A stretch of DNA of 64,000 nt. It comes from Cyclaneusma minus (lineage: Eukaryota > Ascomycota > Leotiomycetes > Marthamycetales > Marthamycetaceae). The DNA is taken from assembly GCA_037179335.1 (NCBI GenBank), contig JAKZHN010000016.1, forward strand, positions 1 to 64,000, read 5' to 3'. The notes under the pieces were generated by a model, which made no database searches, was not told the origin of the DNA, and saw nothing but the letters and a program-made list of their open reading frames with translations. The first letter of the stretch is position 1. Every line of letters starts with the position of its first letter. Shown here in pieces: positions 60,535 to 64,000 of this stretch. The translations under genes and the position numbers were made by a program.

Positions 60535-60595
60535 CCCTTTTGTATTGTCCCCTTTTGTATTGTCCCCTTTTGTATTGTCCCCTTTCGTATTCCCT
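60535..60595. repeat. 14 bp tandem repeat, four units
   Basis: Four units of CCCCTTTTGTATTGT in register, the last varied to CCCCTTTCGTATTCC. The open frame across it shows the repeat as a CPLLY-type peptide, probably not coding. Confidence 0.95.
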
Positions 60596-60754
60596 CCTCG
60601 TATGTCATGATGATGCAAAAAATCAGGTTCTACATGTATCACCGATAGAATTGAGGCACCCTCAGATTATATTTGATTCATGGCCACCTCCATCGCTCCC
60701 CAGTGGGAGAGGCCGATATCTTCCACGGTCCATCACCTCTTACACCCCACGCAG

Positions 60755-61027
60755 TCACGGACGAAAGCGTCCCAAGCTTCCACAGGATTGTTCGGTCAGC
60801 CTGGTCGGACTCGGGACGACTCCTTTTCGAGACGCGCGCCGCTTCTTCCATATTTCCCCCAGGGTAAGAAATTCCAACTCCGAGAGTCCTAACCCGAGTC
60901 CGGACTTCGGAGTTTCAATTTCAACCCACTCTCGACACTCGTTCTGGAAGCCAGCCAGCGCGAGATGAATAAAGCCCAGAAGATCTGTGCATAACAGCGC
61001 CGAAACAAGCATGAGACGGAAAGGCAT
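60755..61027 (-). CDS. Weak candidate small protein with signal-like start
   Basis: From the ATG at 61,027 the frame reads MPFRLMLVSALLCTDLLGFI then HLALAGFQNECREWVEIETP: a basic residue, a long hydrophobic stretch and an Ala-x-Ala-like site, the look of a signal peptide or a single membrane helix. 90 residues in all, the rest low in recognisable features. Two Cys occur in the presumed mature part. No other support, so it may be chance. Confidence 0.25.
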   Translation of the reverse strand: MPFRLMLVSALLCTDLLGFIHLALAGFQNECREWVEIETPKSGLGLGLSELEFLTLGEIWKKRRASRKGVVPSPTRLTEQSCGSLGRFRP

Positions 61028-63141
61028 GTTCGAATAATTAGCTCCAATCAACAAAAAGACTCCAGCGCGTCCGAAACTTGTCGAGACTTCAATCGCGATG
61101 CGGTGAGTGCGGTGAAGAAGGCGGATGCAAGATGAAGTTGCCGCGCTAGAGCCGCGGCCCTGACACTGACAGCGGAAAGCGGAGAAAGCTTGCATGCGTC
61201 GATCATCTTGGGCCGCGGGTGTCGACGTCTGCCGAGTCTGATTTCGAAGCTTGCTGCTTGAGGAAGCTGGCATGAAGAAGATGTAAAAAGTGAAGCCCAA
61301 ACTCAGGTCAATTCGTTGACGTCTCCTTCCAAGCAATTGTTGTCTATTTCCAGGGCCATGGCCTTCTCTTGCCCCGAACTGAAACTTCAAGTTTTAACTT
61401 CCGTCGGTGGTCATCAAACACACCTTTTCGGAATAAACCGTTTCCCAGTTTCGCAGACCACAAGACACAAGTCCACAGTGTCCCGAAAACGGAAAAGACA
61501 AAGCTGGCTTGACCCAGTCTCGCAGCCGATCAAGGTTCCGTCGGTGTGGTCACTGACTTCAATGTTACCGGTTTGTCATGATCTTCATTCAGTATTGAAC
61601 CATATTCCGATTCTGCTATTCCCAAAACAGAAGGTCTCCAGAAAATCAGGAAAATGTTGCCTGGACGCTCAAAAGGCCCAAGCTCAAAAGGTTTCCATTG
61701 ACGACATGGATCCATCTCGATGAGTCGATCTCCTTTCTGATCTGGCCGTGGCCGTGGGACTGGGAACACGTTACCAGCGGGCCCAGCGTGGCAGCGACCC
61801 GCCACGAGCCCACCAAAGTCCGATGCTAGAAAAATGCTGTGCAGATTTATCGGAAGCCTGCTGCCTGAAGCATCCAGAGAATCCAGATCATCCAGGCTCC
61901 CTGCCAGGCCAATTCCAAGAATGGCTAAATTGGTATCCATGGCCACATGGCAGAGATTACCCCATTTCAATGCCAGCCCTTGCCCCTGTTGCGAATTGCG
62001 AATTTCCCGTTCCGTAAGAAACCCAATTTCTTGCCCCAGCAGTTCTGTCAAAACTCAAAAGCGGCAAAAAAAGCTTTTGATCCTCGAGCCTGGCCCTTGT
62101 CTCATTGACGAATATCCCCACAAGCCACATGCCGTTCTCCACTGTCCGTTCCAAGTCACAAGTGGGAGAATGTTGCGAACGGACCTCGCTTCGAGATGTT
62201 GCCCAGGGTCCGTTGTGCTCACCGTTTCTTCGGCATCTGGGATTTCGTAATTCTGATGCGAGGCATGAGCGGAGACGGCACAGATGGCTGGTGTGGGTCT
62301 AGAATAGTGCCTTCCATGTCGAATCAATCTTCGATGAATATTGTGGGACGAGACCGTGCTCCTTGACGACTGCCGACCGACGATGAAGAATGAATGTGAA
62401 ACCTCACCGTGCTGTGGACACTGGCGAGGAGAGGACGAGAGGCTGGACTGCATTTTTAATTTGAAGAAACTTGATGAACAAGGTGGAAAAGCAGAACGCG
62501 ACCTTAGAACCGAATAGATTGGGTTGAAGAGGACTGGGTACACCTACATGATCTGGGTAGTCATTATAGGATTTTGAAACCGCCTCTCCCACTCTTTTGC
62601 CTGGAAAGGATGTGGGAGGAAGTGTCAAGTGACGGTCCAAAGACCACCATTTGCCTCCGATTTCATGACTTGATACATCCGGGATGGAGGTAGAAGAACA
62701 ACCCCGGGGAATTGCTCATCGAGAAATTGGAGAATCCGCGTCCTTAGTTCTCAAAGTGTACGCTTTCCGAGTTCCACCAAGTTCATCCCTTCTCTTCCTT
62801 GAAAGCGTTATAAGAAGTGGTGGTAGTATGAAGACATACGCCCATCCAACAACATCAAAGACATCGAAATCACAAACCCCCATTACTCGAAAGACAAACA
62901 GGTGTTTGAAAATGCCATTGCCGACAAACGAGAAAGGAGCACAACCTGGAGTTTGGATGAATTTCATTTTGAAGCTTCGGAATGGACTCGATGACCTGTA
63001 TGCAAATAGCAGCGTAGCCGAAAAGCTCGAAGGGATTTCAGAATCCAAGAACTTTAGAGCATCATTCGAAAGGAAAAAAAGGAATGGTAGAAAACCAAAT
63101 GCCCGGCCATAGGTATACCGTCTTGTATGAACTACTCATTC
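61028..63141. other. No gene confidently identified
   Basis: Several overlapping frames on both strands (for example minus 61,530-61,940 from MDTNLAILGIGLAGSLDD, plus 62,684-63,112 from MEVEEQPRGIAHRE) but none has a known motif or convincing splice signals. The plus frame ends with a basic FERKKRNGRKPNARP tail. Confidence 0.4.
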
Positions 63142-63606
63142 TCAGCCCGTTGATCTCAGGGGTTTGTGAAGCTCCGGAACCATTTTCCAAGGATAGGAAG
63201 TGAGAGAAGTGGAACATAGCGGGCTTTGGAGGGATGAGAAGTGAATACCCTTGACTTCCAGGAAACCGGAGAGTGAGACGCGAGGGAGTAACAGAAGAAA
63301 AGGGGCTGTTGGGCGGCAGGTCTCATTCACAAAAGATACGCATATAGAGAAGTACACTTGCAGTCGACTCCACCGTTTATCCATTAGTCTGCCGACCTGG
63401 GCTGGCCTTGGAGATTGCTCCAAGAACAGCTTCCTCGTGGGAATCCGTGGACATGTCCGATCTGCAGAGGAGGGGCTTTGGACCACTCGTCTTCCCCTTC
63501 CCATACAAGGCCATATAGTAATTCCTTTTCGAAACCTGGCAAAAGCGAAACTCACGGCCTCTGCGAACTGGAAGAGCGACAGACCTAGGAACAGTCTCGA
63601 CATCAT
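63142..63606 (-). CDS. Weak candidate secreted-protein first exon
   Basis: The ATG at 63,606 gives MMSRLFLGLSLFQFAEA, a plausible signal peptide, directly followed by a strong donor GTGAGT. Reading on without splicing gives 154 residues rich in Arg and Ser with no motif. If spliced, later exons were not found. It may be a secreted-protein gene or chance. Confidence 0.25.
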   Translation of the reverse strand: MMSRLFLGLSLFQFAEAVSFAFARFRKGITIWPCMGRGRRVVQSPSSADRTCPRIPTRKLFLEQSPRPAQVGRLMDKRWSRLQVYFSICVSFVNETCRPTAPFLLLLPRVSLSGFLEVKGIHFSSLQSPLCSTSLTSYPWKMVPELHKPLRSTG

Positions 63607-64000
63607 AATTCCATGATAGGTGAGTTCGGATAGGAGAACATGTAAGCCGCGGGATCATCATGCTTTCTGGACATATTTCGAGACTTTGATCATGTTTGAT
63701 GGAGACTTCCAACTTCGCTTCCCAGCCATGTGATGGAGAGAACCCTATTGGGGTCGTCCAACAGTCTAGTGAGCCTGTGAGGTGCTGATTTTAGGAAATT
63801 CCCCAACCCCGTCGTTCGAGATTGTGGTTGACACTTGACAGTTTCCCACAGCGGCCGTCTGATGTGTTGGTTCTCCGCGAGGAATTTGTCAGCTTGGTAA
63901 GCATCCGAGATTTTCGATACCAAAAACTGTGAGATCATCCGCTCACCCGGGAGAAGGTGGAGACAAGATCGAAATGCCGGGCAGAAGATCCGGGGAATAC
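63607..64000. other. Window edge, no gene seen
   Basis: Only short frames; a gene entering from the right cannot be excluded. Confidence 0.4.

Noticed and set aside
60288..60968. 226-codon plus-strand ORF
   Set aside because: It crosses the 14 bp tandem repeat, is Ser/Pro/Arg-rich throughout and overlaps several other frames of similar quality; no motif or splice support.

Overview
The window looks like a filamentous ascomycete chromosome (short GT-AG introns with CTAAC or TACTAAC branch sites, a fungal N-terminal protein methyltransferase, Ty3/gypsy and Ty1/copia relics). It has two compartments. Positions 1 to about 42,790 are extremely AT-rich and full of TA and stop codons. This is the footprint of repeat-induced point mutation (RIP) on nested transposons. 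Positions about 42,790 to 64,000 have balanced base composition and carry genes. Species and chromosome position cannot be read from the sequence; an AT-isochore or subtelomeric setting is inference.

AT-rich block: about 1-22,500 holds at least three copies of one Ty3/gypsy family, with five copies of a 220 bp LTR-like repeat (one inverted). It includes a long inverted repeat (1-3,235 against 6,410-9,690) and a 2.9 kb less-eroded insertion at 15,129-18,030. About 22,500-42,790 holds two further LTR-like families, a GC-rich 200 bp repeat in three copies with different degrees of RIP, a minus-strand copia integrase relic (28.6-29.1 kb), a gypsy element with direct LTRs and readable reverse transcriptase (31.4-37.5 kb), and a plus-strand copia RT/RNase H relic (41.3-42.5 kb). 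A fragment of 18S rDNA sits at about 25,002-25,188 next to 160 bp of unmutated GC-rich DNA. I found no intact gene in this block.

Gene block: 42.9-56 kb is a minus-strand array of one multigene family that I do not recognise from known families. The members share an N-terminal motif that reads as a SUMO-interacting motif (IIDLSSPP, IVDLCSPS or IIDLTSPSP), a KR-x-FSSIS patch, a short coiled coil, a phase-1 intron at a fixed place, and a C-terminal domain with RPSDEPAD-x-LMVELL and FPLSLEL motifs. The array has five models without frame breaks (43.9, 45.5, 47.2, 48.6 and 52.9 kb; the 47.2 kb model lacks the C-terminal domain and the 52.9 kb model is divergent), two frameshifted copies (51.1 and 55.0 kb) and three N-terminal stubs (42.9, 46.5 and 50.0 kb). 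The 52.9 kb member also has a VKRE sumoylation consensus and a Cys-rich zinc-binding-like cluster. Degenerate 20 bp minisatellites accompany two units. The AT-rich block begins next to the stub at 42.9 kb, so it may have cut the array.

Beyond the array lie an unrecognised Pro/Ala/Gln-rich protein gene (56.8-57.5 kb) and an N-terminal Xaa-Pro-Lys methyltransferase gene (59.0-60.0 kb, two exons). From 60.0 to 64.0 kb I see only weak candidate ORFs and a short tandem repeat. Exon joins were worked out by hand; each intact model has a total length divisible by three.
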